64,000 bases of DNA from Clonostachys chloroleuca. Taxonomy: Eukaryota > Ascomycota > Sordariomycetes > Hypocreales > Bionectriaceae. The notes under the pieces were generated by a model. The model was not told the DNA's origin. It made no database searches and was given only the letters and a program-made list of their open reading frames with translations. Where the stretch lies: positions 20,708,001 through 20,772,000 of the forward strand of contig JBANAY010000003.1 of NCBI GenBank assembly GCA_037952775.1. Reading direction: 5' to 3'. Of the stretch, positions 24,632-36,591 are shown piece after piece. The number at the start of each line of letters is the position of its first letter. The stretch's first letter is position 1. Both the position numbers and the translations under genes were made by a program.

Positions 24632-26617
24632 TGTTGGCATACTGACATGCCCACGGCGGTTTGAACAGTTGGTCCATAAACTTCTCATGAGATCAGCCCT
24701 GGGACTCTTGATACCGGCGAACCAGTAGTTACCAGCATATCATTACTTTCTTGTCAACAGAAACAAGTTACAGCTAGAAGCGCTGCCTGACCTACATCGG
24801 AAATTTTCCAGAGAGCAACACTGGATGAGCGCAAACAATAAGAGAGCCCTGTATGAATTGACCCCCTTGTTTGCAACTAATGGACCGGTCCTAAAACGGT
24901 TCCGCCGGATCGCGCCCAGCCGCCGAGGCTATCGAAATATGACGTAGGTATGTAAAGAAGCCCTGTAACGCTCACTCTTGATGCAGCGTGCATTTGACTT
25001 CATTCTACAAATCAGATGTGCCTCAGTGACACTCGATTGGAGTAGGTGAGCGGTTTCTTGGCGGCGGCGGCCTCTGGCCATAAATGTGAGCTGGATTCAT
25101 CCGAATACGTATTTTCCAAGCTGGCGCTAATGCATCCAAGACGCGTAGAAAACCTAAGGTTCTTGTCGATCCCAGTGTAGAGTTTCTCTTCGGCGTACAT
25201 GAGGTGTTACAGGTCAGTTGAATCTACTATGATCGAGTGGCCAACGACCTTGCGTTTTGACCATCACAGAAGCCACCTGTTGGCACCATGCCATTCCAAG
25301 TCAAAGAAACAGAGCAAACTTCATTTTAGGTTCGAGATTACGGTGCATAGAACGTTGATATGCCCATCTCTAGGAGACGGGACGGACATGATTCATGAAA
25401 ATGCCGAACATGTGATCGGTTACGACGCCATACTCAGCTCACTTGGTCCAAAACATGGCCAAACTGCGCTATTAATTTGCTAGTGGAGATTTTCGATCTT
25501 CAGGGATGGGCAGAATCCATTTTAGGTGGTTGGAAATGCAAGTTTTGATAGAGGATCTGATATGGTGTGTAGGGGAACTTCGGATTTCCCACTGCTTACA
25601 GCTGGCTTTAACCTATGCTGCGGCCTCCTTGCATGATCCATCCCTCCATCCATCTGTCGAGCTATGTGCCCACTATCAGCTGGGAATTACGTACATGAAA
25701 CCTCTATAACCTAACCTCTGGTGAGCTCCGCTGAGCTCAACCTTTAATTCTCCAGATCATGGGGAGATTCTGGGGGAATATGGAGGAGTCTGGAGTAATT
25801 ACGTACAAGAATCCATCATTGTCACCAGCTGGATGGAATACGCCTTGGAAAGGCCGCATTTTGGCAAAGAATGTAATTCATAATTCAAGATGTGGATCTA
25901 AAGCTGATGAAACTCGGAAGAGAATCCGATTGCCACTCATATCATCGAGTTGGATCCTTGATGAATTGGCGCTATCCATTGGCTAGAACCCTGAGACACC
26001 CCTGTATTGCTACGCTTGCCCTCTGCCTCTGGCTTCCCTGCGTGTCATTGCAGAATTGCTCTTGAACGCTGTATCGTCTGATATACATCCAGGGAAGATC
26101 TCGTCAAGGCACTGGCGGTAAATAGCTCACTGGGTCATCTGTCTATCTACAAAGCATTTTTCAGGATCGAAAGAGAAAAGACGGGCCAACGATAAGGTAG
26201 GCAGATCATCGTCTTGAAGGTCTCGGCTTCTGTTCCGATATTTCCAACGGCCCACAACGGTCGTGTCACCTCTTTTGCTACCATTCCCCAAGAAATGGCT
26301 CCATGTAACGAACTAACCTTGTCTAATGCCAGTGTGGAGCATGGGATGATAGGCAGCTCATTGTTGAGGCGGCGCAAATCTGTAGGGAGCACCGAACGTG
26401 GGGAAGGTCCTGGCGACGGGCAATGGTCTGACGCAGATGCTTGCTACTAGTGGACAGGTTCAAAGAGGTATATAAAGAGCGATGATCCTCTTAGCTTGTA
26501 CATACCCTCTTAACTCATATTGATTCTACTTGAATACGTGTGACATGAAACCGGTTGAACAATCCCCAGGTATATCAACACGGCAATCTTCAATAATAAA
26601 CTGAACAGATCATCGAC
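24632..26617. other. Intergenic region of 2 kb
   Basis: No ORF with coding character or family match. The right end is the promoter of the amino-acid permease, with TATATAAA at 26469. Confidence 0.5.
26469..26476 (+). promoter_or_regulatory. TATA box of the amino-acid permease
   Basis: TATATAAA lies about 145 bp before the ATG at 26618. Confidence 0.55.
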
Positions 26618-28544
26618 ATGTCCGGTGGCAGCACCTCTTCTCAACACGAGAAGGAATCTCCTGGCGAGGTGCATTCCGACTTGAAAAGGCCTGAAACTAA
26701 AGCCGAAAGTGTTATTAACGGCAATGTCGTTGCAACCAATGATCACCTCCAGCGACACATTGGTAACCGCCAGGTGCAATTGATTGCCATTGGTGGCAGT
26801 ATTGGAACGGCAACATTCGTTTCAATTGGTACTGGTCTTGCTCGGGGTGGCCCTGTCAGCTTGGTTCTCGCCTACACTCTCTACTCATGTATGCTCGGCC
26901 TTGTCAACAACTCCATGGCTGAGATGTCTGTGTACATGCCAACTACTGGAGCTTTCATTCGTCTGGCCGGACACTGTAAGTTGAAAGATGAACGATATGC
27001 GGTATCTCTGATACCGAATTTTCTGGGATGCTAATAAATGATGATGTGGGTAGGGGTTGACGAGGCTTTTGGCTTCATGGCCGGATGGAACTTTTTCCTT
27101 TATGAGGCATTCTTGATTCCATTCGAAATCTCGGCCCTCAACCTCGTTCTGACTTACTGGAGAGATGACATACCCGTCGCTGCTGTCGTGGCAGCATGCA
27201 TCGTGCTATACTTGTTTGTGCCTCATTTGACCCTCTCTGGCCCTTCCATGCATCGTGCCCTCGTGACTAATTTGGTTCGAACGACAACAGCGCTATTAAC
27301 GTTCTCACTGTGAGATGGTTCGGTGAAAGCGAGTTTTGGCTGGCCTCGGGAAAGGTCTTACTCATCATCATATGTTTCAGTTTCAGTTTCATCACCATGT
27401 GTGGTGGAAATCCTCAGCGTGATGCTTACGGCTTCCGGTACTGGAAAAACCCGGGTCCGTTTGCAGAGTACCAATCAACCGGAGATCTAGGCAAGTTCGA
27501 GGGCTTCCTTGCTGCTCTCTGGAGTGCTGCTTTCACTGTCGTCGGCCCCGAATACGTTTCTATGGTTGCTGGTGAATGTAAGCTGCCTCGTGTTTATCTC
27601 AAAAAGGCCTTCAAAACGACCTATATTCGTTTCGGCATTTTCTTCATCGGAAGTGCCCTGACCGTGTCTGTTGTGATTCCATACAACGAGAAAACCCTTG
27701 TTGCGATTCAAAATGGCGGCTCCGGTGGCGGTACTGCTTCGGCCTCGCCTTATGTGATTGCGATGAACAATCTGGGTGTGTCGGTTCTTCCTCATGTTAC
27801 CAACGCTCTACTAGTCACGTCCATCTTTTCTGCGGGTTAGTATCCTCGAATCCGCCTCTTTCCATGGAACCTGCTCCGTTGAGAATCGTTGACTAACATG
27901 CTCAAGGCAACGCCTACACATACTATGGAAGCCGAAGTCTCTACAGTTTGGCCCTTGAAGGCCAGGCGCCAAAATTCTTCCGCAAGACGACCAAGAATGG
28001 TGTTCCTATCTACTGTCTCCTCGCGATCATGCTCTTCCCTTGCCTCGCCTTCTTGAACGTCTCTAGCAGCTCTGCAAAAGTCTTGACCTGGTTCACAAAC
28101 CTCATCACTGCCGCGCAAATTATTGACTATGTCATCATTTGTATCACGTACATTTTCTTCTACCGGGCGCTCAAGGCGCAGGGCATCGACCGCCGTGCTC
28201 TCCCTTACTATGGATACTTCCAGCCTTATTGCGCCTGGATCGGTGGAATTTTCCTTTTCACAGTGGTATGCGTCTATGGCTATACTGTGTACAAGCCGGG
28301 AGCTTTTGCGATTGATGCGTTCTTCACGTACTACTTTATGCTTTTACTCGCACCTGTCACGTTTCTGGGATGGAAATTCGTCAAGAAGACGAAATTGATC
28401 AAGCCCGAAGAGGCAGACCTCATTTGGGAGAAGCCCAACATCGACGCATACGAGGCAATGCACGAAGGCGAACCCACTGGATTCCTCAAGGATGTTGGAA
28501 ATATGTTGCGGTTCCGACGAAAGAAGAATCAGAGCAGCGCCTGA
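26618..28544 (+). CDS. Amino-acid permease, fungal YAT/AAP family (Dip5-like)
   Basis: Proton-coupled plasma-membrane amino-acid transporter with 12 helices. Four exons (26618-26975, 27054-27213, 27291-27835, 27907-28544) give 566 residues. A hydrophilic N-terminal tail leads to RHIGNRQVQLIAIGGSIGT, the classic TM1 entry, then GLVNNSMAEM and YMPTTGAFIRLAGHWVDEAFGFMAGWN across intron 1. Later come GPEYVSMVAGE, YGSRSLYSLALEGQAPKFF and, near the end, EADLIWEKPNIDAYEA, a signature of this group. The second intron was placed so that the TM region reads VLYFAINVLTVRWFGESEFW. The amino-acid range cannot be told, though acidic or neutral amino acids are common substrates. Confidence 0.93.
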
Positions 28545-30163
28545 GGTGCTACTGATATGGGAATTCCCCAACGCATTTCGCTTGTTTGGAGGGGTCTTGT
28601 TTCTAGAGGAATTGATCCTAGTTAAGAGTCTTGGTTGGGCTTGTCACCTCTGATGAGAATTCATACCCCTAGTAGAATATAGCGAGAGAAATCCCCTCTT
28701 CCGAGCAAATGGTATCGGCAATCCCTTCAATGTTTCTAGTATCTCTCGTCCTATGTATACTCACGTGAAGCCCCGTCCCTGTCTTTGTACTCAACAGTGA
28801 ATTAGTATTGATTATGTGGGAAAGAAACTGAGGAGGCTAGCTTTTTCCTCAACTCGACCAATCGCTTCGAACGCCCGAGATATGCCCCATGATTTCATTT
28901 ATCGGCAATCTTTTCTGGTAGTAGAATTGAGACAGGGCAGCGCTTTATATTCCAAGAAAGCTATATCAGCACGTAAAATAAATGGAGTATCCCATAGGTC
29001 AAGACTACTGGTTTCCCATGGGGTGGTAGCTTCACTTTTGTTCCAGTCATTGTCATTGCCATTGTTGTTGCTTGTTATGCTCATTGTGTTGAGATTTCGG
29101 GTCTGGCATCTTTCATTGCATTTTTCATTCTGTACTCGAACTCTCATCCGGTGTTGCTTGTTATACCTACATGTAAACACGAAGTGGGTAATAGAGCTGT
29201 ATATACTCATACCAGGTCCCCTGGTCCGCAGTTTCCTTGATGAAACGCAGCCCAGCCCATGGAAACTTTGATTCGATAGTATATTGCACAATTAAAGCTT
29301 GTCCGCCAAATAGATCGGCATGTGCAAAGTGCCTCAGTTCTGCCTTGGCTGTCCTCCTTTGACTTGATCTGCTCCACATATCTGCAGCACAAACCGACTC
29401 GGGCGGATCATTTGGTGCAAGCTGACATCAAGTCATCCTCATACGGCTAGCCCAAGGCTGAACCCAATTAATAGTAACTTTCAATCGACCGGCTTTGCCC
29501 AGAGGACGCCCGACTTTGCACTGTTTGACCACTAGCTTTGATCCCAGAGCGGCACAGTGATCGACAGCTATTGATGGTCTATCTCTATATTGGCGTAGAG
29601 CCCACTCTCTCCCATTACCTATCTATTCCTTTCCCTTGTGATGATGAGATGTGTGCGCCCAGCTGGGCTTGGCAGCGAGCAATACGGCCCAAATGTGCCC
29701 CGACGCTATTGGCGGTGCCACAGCTAGACACTTGGCAGAACATATGTGCATTCATTGATTCTAATCCCCGAGAGGAGGTAAGGAGGCTATGCAGAAGCTT
29801 CGGTAAACCTGAACCATACAGCTGTTGTAGCTTGCCCACTCACACACTCACTCCAGCCGAAGTTTCCTAGGCGCATAGGCAGTGTTGTCTTGATCATAAG
29901 ATCACCCCTCCCTCTCCACTGGCTCCCTCTCGCTATCTTAAAGATGAAGGGGCGTGTGCTCCTGAGCGAGGCAGATTGGTTGCCTATCTGCGTGCAAGTG
30001 TCCGCTGAACCACATAAAGCTGAATCACGCCAGCTGGTCTGGCCATCCCATTCACATGTATTGATTACATGCTGTACTCTCTATCCAAGTCCAACCAAAT
30101 TCTATTCTTCTCCTCCTCTGTGAAGCATAGCATTCCAGCTCTACATCTCGAACCCGCCCTAAA
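28545..30163. other. Intergenic region of 1.6 kb
   Basis: Contains a 151-codon ORF (28816-29271) with poor, T-rich composition that I do not accept. The right end is the promoter and C/T-rich leader of the kinase gene. Confidence 0.5.
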
Positions 30164-32614
30164 ATGAAGGACTCCAAATCGGACCCTCCGCCTCCGTATT
30201 CAGCGGAGGCATCCGTATCCCGCACTCGTACTTCCTTAGGCCAAATACGATCGATGGCCGACGCTCTTCTTCGTTCCAGAATCTCCGCCAGTAGCAGCGG
30301 CGCAGATACCAAGACATCATCATCAGCGGCTTCGTCAGTGCCCACCTACGATTCCCGGAGCGGCACCCAACCGCGCTGCACGATGGCATCACGTCGCATC
30401 AGCGATGACTTTTCAACCCGCCTCTCCATGGCCCGATCGCCACCCATGACCCCATCTGCTACATCCTCAACCTCGAGCACGCGTGAGTGGGCTCGGCCCG
30501 TAACCGATAGAAAGCTTCGACTCGACGAGCTCAAGAAGGAAATCGAATCCGCCTCTCAGCCTGCTAAGCGTTCTAATGATGGCCTATTGAAGGCCGCGTA
30601 CTCGACCGACATCCTATTCCTCATTGATACCACCAGCTCGATGGCGCCCTATATCGATGCGGCTAAAGAGCAGGTAAAAAGCATAATGGACGACATCCAG
30701 ACCACATTCTTGAAAGAAGCCGAAATCCGAATGGCTGTAGTAGGATACAAGGATCACCAGGATAACCCCAACATCCAGTTCCTCGACTTTACGACATCTG
30801 TCGATAAGGTCCACGCCTTCATTAACAAGCTTAAGGCCAAAGGCGGAGGTACTGACCATCCCGAGGATGTCATGGGAGGCCTGCAACAGGTGGTCAACGC
30901 GAGTTGGAAGAACCAAACGCGATGCGTTTTCCATATAGGAGACGCGCCGCCACATGGTCGCCTCTTCAACACCATCAACACCAGGGACAATTGGGACCAG
31001 CACGGCTCAGAACCTCATAGGCTCACGTACAAGCCGCTGCTGAAGAAGATGATCATGTTGAACCTCAACTACGCTCTGCTACGTATTACTTCATATACTG
31101 ACCTCATGGCTTGGGAGTTCATGAAGGAGTATGCCGATGCAAATGCCATTTGCAAATTGCACAAGCTGAACGCAAACTTTTCCAAGGAGTACCTCTCCGC
31201 ATCCTCTCGTTCCACCTCCCGTATGCGAGGGAGCTCTGCCAAGAGTGGATTGTCATTCGAGGAGTCCGAGCTCGGTACATCGTACAGCTCGCTGCGCCAT
31301 TTGGTCGTCCAGAGCGTGGCCAGCTCCGCCTCACGTACTGCCGTGCGGATGACTGACTCCATCTCCAAGACCGGGGGCAAGATGGACAGCACGGCACTGG
31401 CGTCTCATCCCACCATTGCAGAGGAGGATGAGGGCCCAAAGAAGGAAGCCGCATCTGAGGAACTCGCCATGGAGGATGTTCCGCCGCAGTGGGATACAGC
31501 CGGTTGGCTGGACGAAACACTCAATGTCGAGGGCTTCTCTCCCGATGTCGTGATGCATGGAGCCCGTACATTGAGTGACATGATGCTTCACGATGACCAC
31601 ATCGAGCTGAGCACCATGGAACTTGGCGTTCGAAGACGGTCTAAGCCATTCTCACAAGGTGCACTCCGCGTTGCTGCTTACGCCCGCACCACGGCATCAA
31701 CTAACCATTTTGTGGTCAAGTCTTTCAAGAAGGATGGCAGACATCTTGCCCACCTTGCTGAGGATATGCGGTGCCAGGCACTGTGCAAAGCTTTTGCTCT
31801 GGAATTCAACAATCTAGTTGGCCCAGAACATTCTATTGACTTCATCATTACCACCTGTCTTAGGGGACAGTCGGACAACGGTACTTTGCAATACATGTCC
31901 TTGGAACCGTATATCAAAGGCGATTATGTCAAGTATAACAACAATTCCGGGTACATCAACAATGACATCCCGAATGACGAGACCAACAAGGCAGCACAGG
32001 CATTTTCCCATTTCACATTTGAGCGTTCCTGGGGCCAGATTTTGGTCTGTGATCTTCAGGGGGTCAAGGGTGTCTTGACTGACCCAGCTATCCACACAGC
32101 CAATAAAGACCGGTTCAAGCTGGCGGATACCAACCTAAATAGAGAGGGTTTCAAATTCTTCTTCTCAACTCATGTGTGCAATGAAATTTGCCAACAGCTT
32201 GAGCTGATTAGCAACGCAGAGATGGTGGTGGCAAACAGCTTCAAGTTCCGTGAGCTGTGGCCCGCAGTCGACAACACCGTTTACTGCTCGAATAAGCTCT
32301 GCGGGAAGATTGTTCCCACCGCCGGTGCTAGGAAGTCGGATGAATTCCCCCGCTGCCACTGGTGTGAGCTGTGTTGGCCGCAGCTTGAATCTTCCAAGGT
32401 TCGCTGGATGTGTCTGGCCCCGGGACCTGACCACGAATTCAGCGTGTCTAGGTTCTATTACGAGTCGCAGGGTCTCGCGATGCCTCGCAAGTGCCCTGAA
32501 CACAGAGAAGCGGAGGAGACTGTTTCTAAGCCTGCAGCTGTCGGTGGAGCACTCTGGGCGAGGATGAATAACGCATCTGCGAAGCAGAAGAATATCTCCG
32601 GGAGGCATTGGTAG
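30164..32614 (+). CDS. VWA-domain alpha-kinase (VwkA-like)
   Basis: Intronless, 816 residues. A Ser/Thr/Pro-rich N terminus with PPPPYS precedes a von Willebrand A domain (about 145-335) whose metal site reads DTTSSM, a variant of DxSxS, near residue 154. It continues GYKDHQDNPN and GGGTDHPEDVMGG. A disordered linker follows. An atypical alpha-kinase domain of the myosin-heavy-chain/eEF2 kinase type occupies about 490-740: HFVVKSFKK (candidate catalytic Lys), VCDLQGV then LTDPAIHT, NLNREGFKFFF, and the zinc-module motif THVCNEICQQL. A Cys/His-rich C-terminal segment (CSNKLCGK, CHWCELC) may bind further zinc. In Dictyostelium, VwkA acts on myosin and contractile-vacuole function. The substrate in fungi is unknown. 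Confidence 0.92.
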   Translation: MKDSKSDPPPPYSAEASVSRTRTSLGQIRSMADALLRSRISASSSGADTKTSSSAASSVPTYDSRSGTQPRCTMASRRISDDFSTRLSMARSPPMTPSATSSTSSTREWARPVTDRKLRLDELKKEIESASQPAKRSNDGLLKAAYSTDILFLIDTTSSMAPYIDAAKEQVKSIMDDIQTTFLKEAEIRMAVVGYKDHQDNPNIQFLDFTTSVDKVHAFINKLKAKGGGTDHPEDVMGGLQQVVNASWKNQTRCVFHIGDAPPHGRLFNTINTRDNWDQHGSEPHRLTYKPLLKKMIMLNLNYALLRITSYTDLMAWEFMKEYADANAICKLHKLNANFSKEYLSASSRSTSRMRGSSAKSGLSFEESELGTSYSSLRHLVVQSVASSASRTAVRMTDSISKTGGKMDSTALASHPTIAEEDEGPKKEAASEELAMEDVPPQWDTAGWLDETLNVEGFSPDVVMHGARTLSDMMLHDDHIELSTMELGVRRRSKPFSQGALRVAAYARTTASTNHFVVKSFKKDGRHLAHLAEDMRCQALCKAFALEFNNLVGPEHSIDFIITTCLRGQSDNGTLQYMSLEPYIKGDYVKYNNNSGYINNDIPNDETNKAAQAFSHFTFERSWGQILVCDLQGVKGVLTDPAIHTANKDRFKLADTNLNREGFKFFFSTHVCNEICQQLELISNAEMVVANSFKFRELWPAVDNTVYCSNKLCGKIVPTAGARKSDEFPRCHWCELCWPQLESSKVRWMCLAPGPDHEFSVSRFYYESQGLAMPRKCPEHREAEETVSKPAAVGGALWARMNNASAKQKNISGRHW

Positions 32615-32988
32615 AAGTTTGAGTTTTAACGAGAATACGGTTTTGGTTTTGGTTTTTTAGCTGAGAATAATATTGAATTAGTTTCGAAAGCACTTGCATC
32701 GATTAGCTTCTTCTCTCCAACACAGCCCGTATGCTGAAGTCTATGTACTACTCGTACTCCTCTGGTGTTTTTTTCATACGGCTACAGACGCAAGAAGATG
32801 ATAGGATATAGTAGTCTTTCCCAATACATAAGTTACTTTTCTGAATCGCCTTTAATGTTTAATATTTTCTGAGTAGATAATCGAGTCAAGACCGTAGTCT
32901 TTTCAAAATAATAGGCAATTAAAGAAGACATCCAACAAAAAATCTAATCACTTTGTTCAACTTGGCCCCATATCAGCTCTTAAAACAT
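32615..32988. other. Intergenic region between convergent genes
   Basis: Shared 3' region of the kinase (plus) and GST (minus) genes. It has three GGTTTT units at 32639-32656 just after the kinase stop, and A/T-rich likely polyadenylation signals. Confidence 0.5.
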
Positions 32989-33651
32989 TTATCTGTCGGC
33001 TGGTGTGACAGATTCATTCTTCAAGGCCCTTGCTGCCGATTCTTTTACCTCGATTCTCTTTACTAGCCTCGTATAGTTGGGGTAAGGGGACATATCGATG
33101 TCGTTCCTTCCAGCCCAGTGCCAGAAGGGGATAAGATAAAAGTCCGCCAGCGTATCTGAGTCGCCTACAAGGAAATCCCTATCAACCAGAGCCTTGTCAA
33201 TTCGTGTATACGCTGCGTGGACTACGCCACGACCCTTTTCTCTGATCTTAGGGTTGTCATCTGGATTGACAGAAACCCGATCCGGGCGTAGCATCATGCC
33301 ATAGGCGAGTCCGTGCAGTGTTCCAGCCGTCCAAGACAGCCACTGGTAAGCCTTGGCACGTTCGATGGCTGTCTTGCCCTCCCAGTGTTTCTCGGGCTTC
33401 AGCGACGCAATGAAGCCGAGAATGGCAATGCTTTCTGTAATTACCTCGCCATCAACGGCGAGAGCAGGGACTAAGCCGGCATGGTGGATTTTGCAATAGG
33501 CTTCATGGCTGATTGTGCCATCAACGGACTCAACGCCGCGGGGAGTCAGGTGCATTCGAACAGCCTTGTATGGAACTCCTGTCTCTTCGAGTAGAATATG
33601 GGATGCAAGGGAGCATGCCCCATTGGCGAAGTATAGAGTGATCTCAGGCAT
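32989..33651 (-). CDS. Glutathione S-transferase, beta-class-like
   Basis: Soluble dimeric enzyme expected to conjugate glutathione to electrophiles. Intronless, 220 residues. The ATG at 33651 (MPEITLYFANGACSLASH) is the natural start of the thioredoxin-like fold, and the frame upstream has no further ATG. The motif GACSLASHILLEE matches the catalytic Cys/Ser loop of bacterial beta-class GSTs. GLVPALAVDGEVITESIAIL is the usual glutathione-binding cis-Pro and ES segment. The C-terminal helical domain has the N-cap-like FLVGDSDTLADFY. It is more bacterial in style than most fungal GSTs. Confidence 0.92.
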   Translation of the reverse strand: MPEITLYFANGACSLASHILLEETGVPYKAVRMHLTPRGVESVDGTISHEAYCKIHHAGLVPALAVDGEVITESIAILGFIASLKPEKHWEGKTAIERAKAYQWLSWTAGTLHGLAYGMMLRPDRVSVNPDDNPKIREKGRGVVHAAYTRIDKALVDRDFLVGDSDTLADFYLIPFWHWAGRNDIDMSPYPNYTRLVKRIEVKESAARALKNESVTPADR

Positions 33652-34043
33652 AATGATTGTGTATGCAGACGAAAGACTTGTCAAGGTGGGTAAGGTAACT
33701 TAGAATGTAGATGGTGGGACGCCAGTTATCAACTCATTCAGCTGGATAGCTGGAGCCTCTCATTGATATACGCCTGATCAGATTGTCCTTCTCCACATCA
33801 CAGACTACAGGCAGAAGTCGAGCTACTGTCCGCGCTAGTAAGGGCGTAGTTCCAAACCCGGCATGTGCTTATGAGATCATGGAGGGCACAGTTCATTATT
33901 TCTTAGAAACCAGTGTATGCTGACAAATGAAGACGCCATATATTTATTAATGAAAATATGAAAATAGCTACATTCCCCAAAACGCCGTAGCAGAAACGTG
34001 TCCTTTTCCTGATACAAGGGTCAATGATGAACGCTACCACAGC
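33652..34043. other. Intergenic region, GST promoter
   Basis: About 0.4 kb between the GST start and the stop of the regulator gene. No gene seen. Confidence 0.5.
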
Positions 34044-36512
34044 TTACATACCCGCCGGTAACAGCACACGCTTCAACTCCTCATCAAGCTCCCAAACTCG
34101 CGCTCCTCGTCCTAAGACTGTCCGAAAACGCGCCAGCCAAACCTCGAGGGCACAATTACATATGGGGATACGATCTACCGTTATTGCTCCTCCGTTCTGG
34201 ATCCAAAGCTGTCGGCGGTCCTTATCATCCAAGTCAATGTCCACGGACGTGCCGAGAATTGCACATGTGCATGTCCTAGACTCAGATGTAGCCCATGCCC
34301 GAGCCACCAATGCCGCATTAATCAGGCATATTTGTACTATAGGATCGAAGGTCTCGTCCAGTGGCAAATCGCCAGCGTACGTCTTTTCACACGTCTTGAG
34401 CACACTGATGGCGTAGGTCATGGCATTTCTCCCAGACTCTGAATTTGCCCATTGAATAAGCAGGGCACTCACGTCCGCGTCTTGTGGAGGCAAGGTCGTA
34501 TTCCGAGCAATAGTCCGTACGTCTGCGTAAAGATGCAAGTTGATGCAGTAGAACAGCATTGACGTGTTGAAAAGATGATGCCCTATACGCGCCAGAACAA
34601 GTCCTTGCCAGCCTTCGTGGCTTGGCTCCTCCTTTCCACAGTATGCTTGCAACAAGAACGAAGAAGCCATTGGATCTTGCTCTGGCGCGTTCCATATATG
34701 GAAGAGTCGGTCAAGCTCTGATGCCCAGCCGTCTAGCTGTACCTCAAAATGGGCACGCTCAGCAAGAGCTTGTGGAGAGAGTGGCGTGTAGATATTTTGA
34801 GTCAGCTTCCAAGTCCAGATCCGGGATAAAGCACCCCAGAGTCCGAGCTGGACGTCTTCTATCAACGTTCCAGACAGGGGTAATGATTGTGGGCTTTGGG
34901 CCACTGCGGATATCGCAGCACGTTGCCTGTCTTGTGGTTGCTTGGATTCACGGCTGAAAAATACATCGAGCCCATAGGCATTGCATCTCGAAAATGGCGA
35001 CGACAGCATCAAACTGATCTCTTCTGGGCGGACGATTGGAGGTTGATAGGTGGTTAATGCGAAATAAGCGTCAATTTTGAGCGCCAAAGTGGCAATCCTG
35101 GACAGATTGCATATTAGCAGCCTCGCTCATCATTACTTTATCCACCGTAGTTCCATAACCTACCAAGACCATACATCAAGGCCAATGACGAGCCATGGTA
35201 TAAAGGTGCCGGGGTAATGTTTTGATTGGTGGTGTTTGAGAGTTTTGTCGTCAAAGGCGCCTTTTTCTCTCAAAGAAATCAGAACAAGACTGAAGAGTCT
35301 GGCGGCTGTCCGAATCAAAAGTGAGTTCTGGTTGATTACTGGTTAGAAACTCGGTATCAAAGTCGATTATCGTAGCTAAATGGTAGAAACTTACTCCACT
35401 CTCCAATGCGAAAGCAATGTTTATTATGCATGCCTGGTACGCTTGAAAAGGCCAAGGGGAGGGAGAAGCCTCCTCAGTGGGAACAACCTAGCATTGTTAG
35501 TTGCTGCCACAAAAGACATCCGTAGAGACAAGACTTCTTAGAAGGAAAAAAAGAGCATACAAATGATCGAAATAGGTGTGCCATCAACCGTTGGTGAACT
35601 TGGATAGTGCTACTTCTGATGGATAAATTATCTCGAAGTAGAGACCCCACCACGATGACAGAGCTAACGACGAAAATGTCGTCATTTGTCGGATCAAAAA
35701 CAGGAGGATGAATAATATGCCAGCGTTCATGAAAACGGGAGAAGTAAGTCTCGATACAGTCCGAGATCCAAGTTTTGTGGTGTGAAGATTGCGGCTGGTC
35801 CGGGGGTCCTGCCCAGCCGAAGCAGCAGATACCAACTGATGGATAAACCTCAACCCTGTCCTGGCGGCCTCGTTTCGTGCAGTGCCATCCAAGGAGTCAT
35901 CCACTAGCATGGCTTTGTCATTATTTATTTCGGAGATCCCTGGCCCTGGCAGACCCTTGGCGCTTCCAGACGGGGCACCAGAATTGTTTGTTGTTCCATT
36001 TGGTTGATTACTTTGAGGAATAACGCCATCCGAGATCCCATTAGTCAAATCAATTGCAGTTAAGTCACCGTCGTCAAAATTGGCCTTCCTTTTCGGTGGT
36101 TTTAATCTAGAATATGTGCATTGGATGGCTCGCTTTGTGCATAGCGAGCATTGCTCGCCTCCATCACATTTCGTCTTGCTCTCGTGGCAGGCATCACAGG
36201 CCTGGGAGGTTCTCGCGGTGGGTGCCGGCTCGGAGGAATGAACCAGAAGATGCCGTTTCAAAAGATCACTGAGCGGCTCACAACATTTGGCGTGAGAAAC
36301 CGAAACTTCTTGAGGCATGGAGGGAGCCATAGGGACAGGTGGGAGTGCGTTGTGGTAACCTACTTGCGAGTGAAGGATCGTTCACAAATGTGACAGATGT
36401 GCGAGCGTTCGCCGTGTGTAGCCTGGTGTCTGCGCAAATGCTCCTTTCTGATAAAACTCTTGCCGCAATGACAGGCGTGGCGGGGACCGTCTTCCATGGC
36501 GACCGCGGGCAT
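34044..36512 (-). CDS. Transcription factor with two C2H2 fingers and a Zn2Cys6 cluster
   Basis: Nuclear DNA-binding regulator. My model has six exons (36512-36364, 36268-35833, 35794-35561, 35487-35395, 35327-35164, 35097-34044), all phases consistent, and 709 residues. Finger 1 spans residues 14-33 with an unusual C-x-C start, and finger 2 spans 40-60, completed only by the first intron (FTRN/DLLKRH). The binuclear cluster is at 74-100 with spacing C2C6C5C2C6C. The fungal-specific middle homology domain starts at YFSRFHERWHIIHPP, runs through WPFQAYQACIINIAFALESG, and continues to ALKIDAYFALTTYQPP. The third intron-exon step implies a 38-nt intron (35795-35832), shorter than usual, so that junction is the weak point. 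An in-frame upstream ATG is possible. It is divergent from the NmrA-like gene. Confidence 0.85.
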
Positions 36513-36521
36513 AGGACGGCT

Positions 36522-36591
36522 GTGGGATAGCTGTGGGATGAACAGTGGGATGATGCAGGAGAGCGTGGAGGTGGGATCCGGAGAGTGGGAT
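36522..36591 (+). repeat. Cluster of five GTGGGAT heptamers
   Basis: Exact copies at 36522, 36533, 36545, 36571 and 36585, just upstream of the regulator ATG at 36512. They are irregularly spaced, so this is not a simple tandem repeat. They could be operator sites for a zinc-finger protein. Confidence 0.85.

Noticed and set aside
28816..29271. 151-codon ORF after the amino-acid permease
   Set aside because: Composition is T-rich with a low-complexity Leu run, no family resemblance, and an equally long antisense frame.
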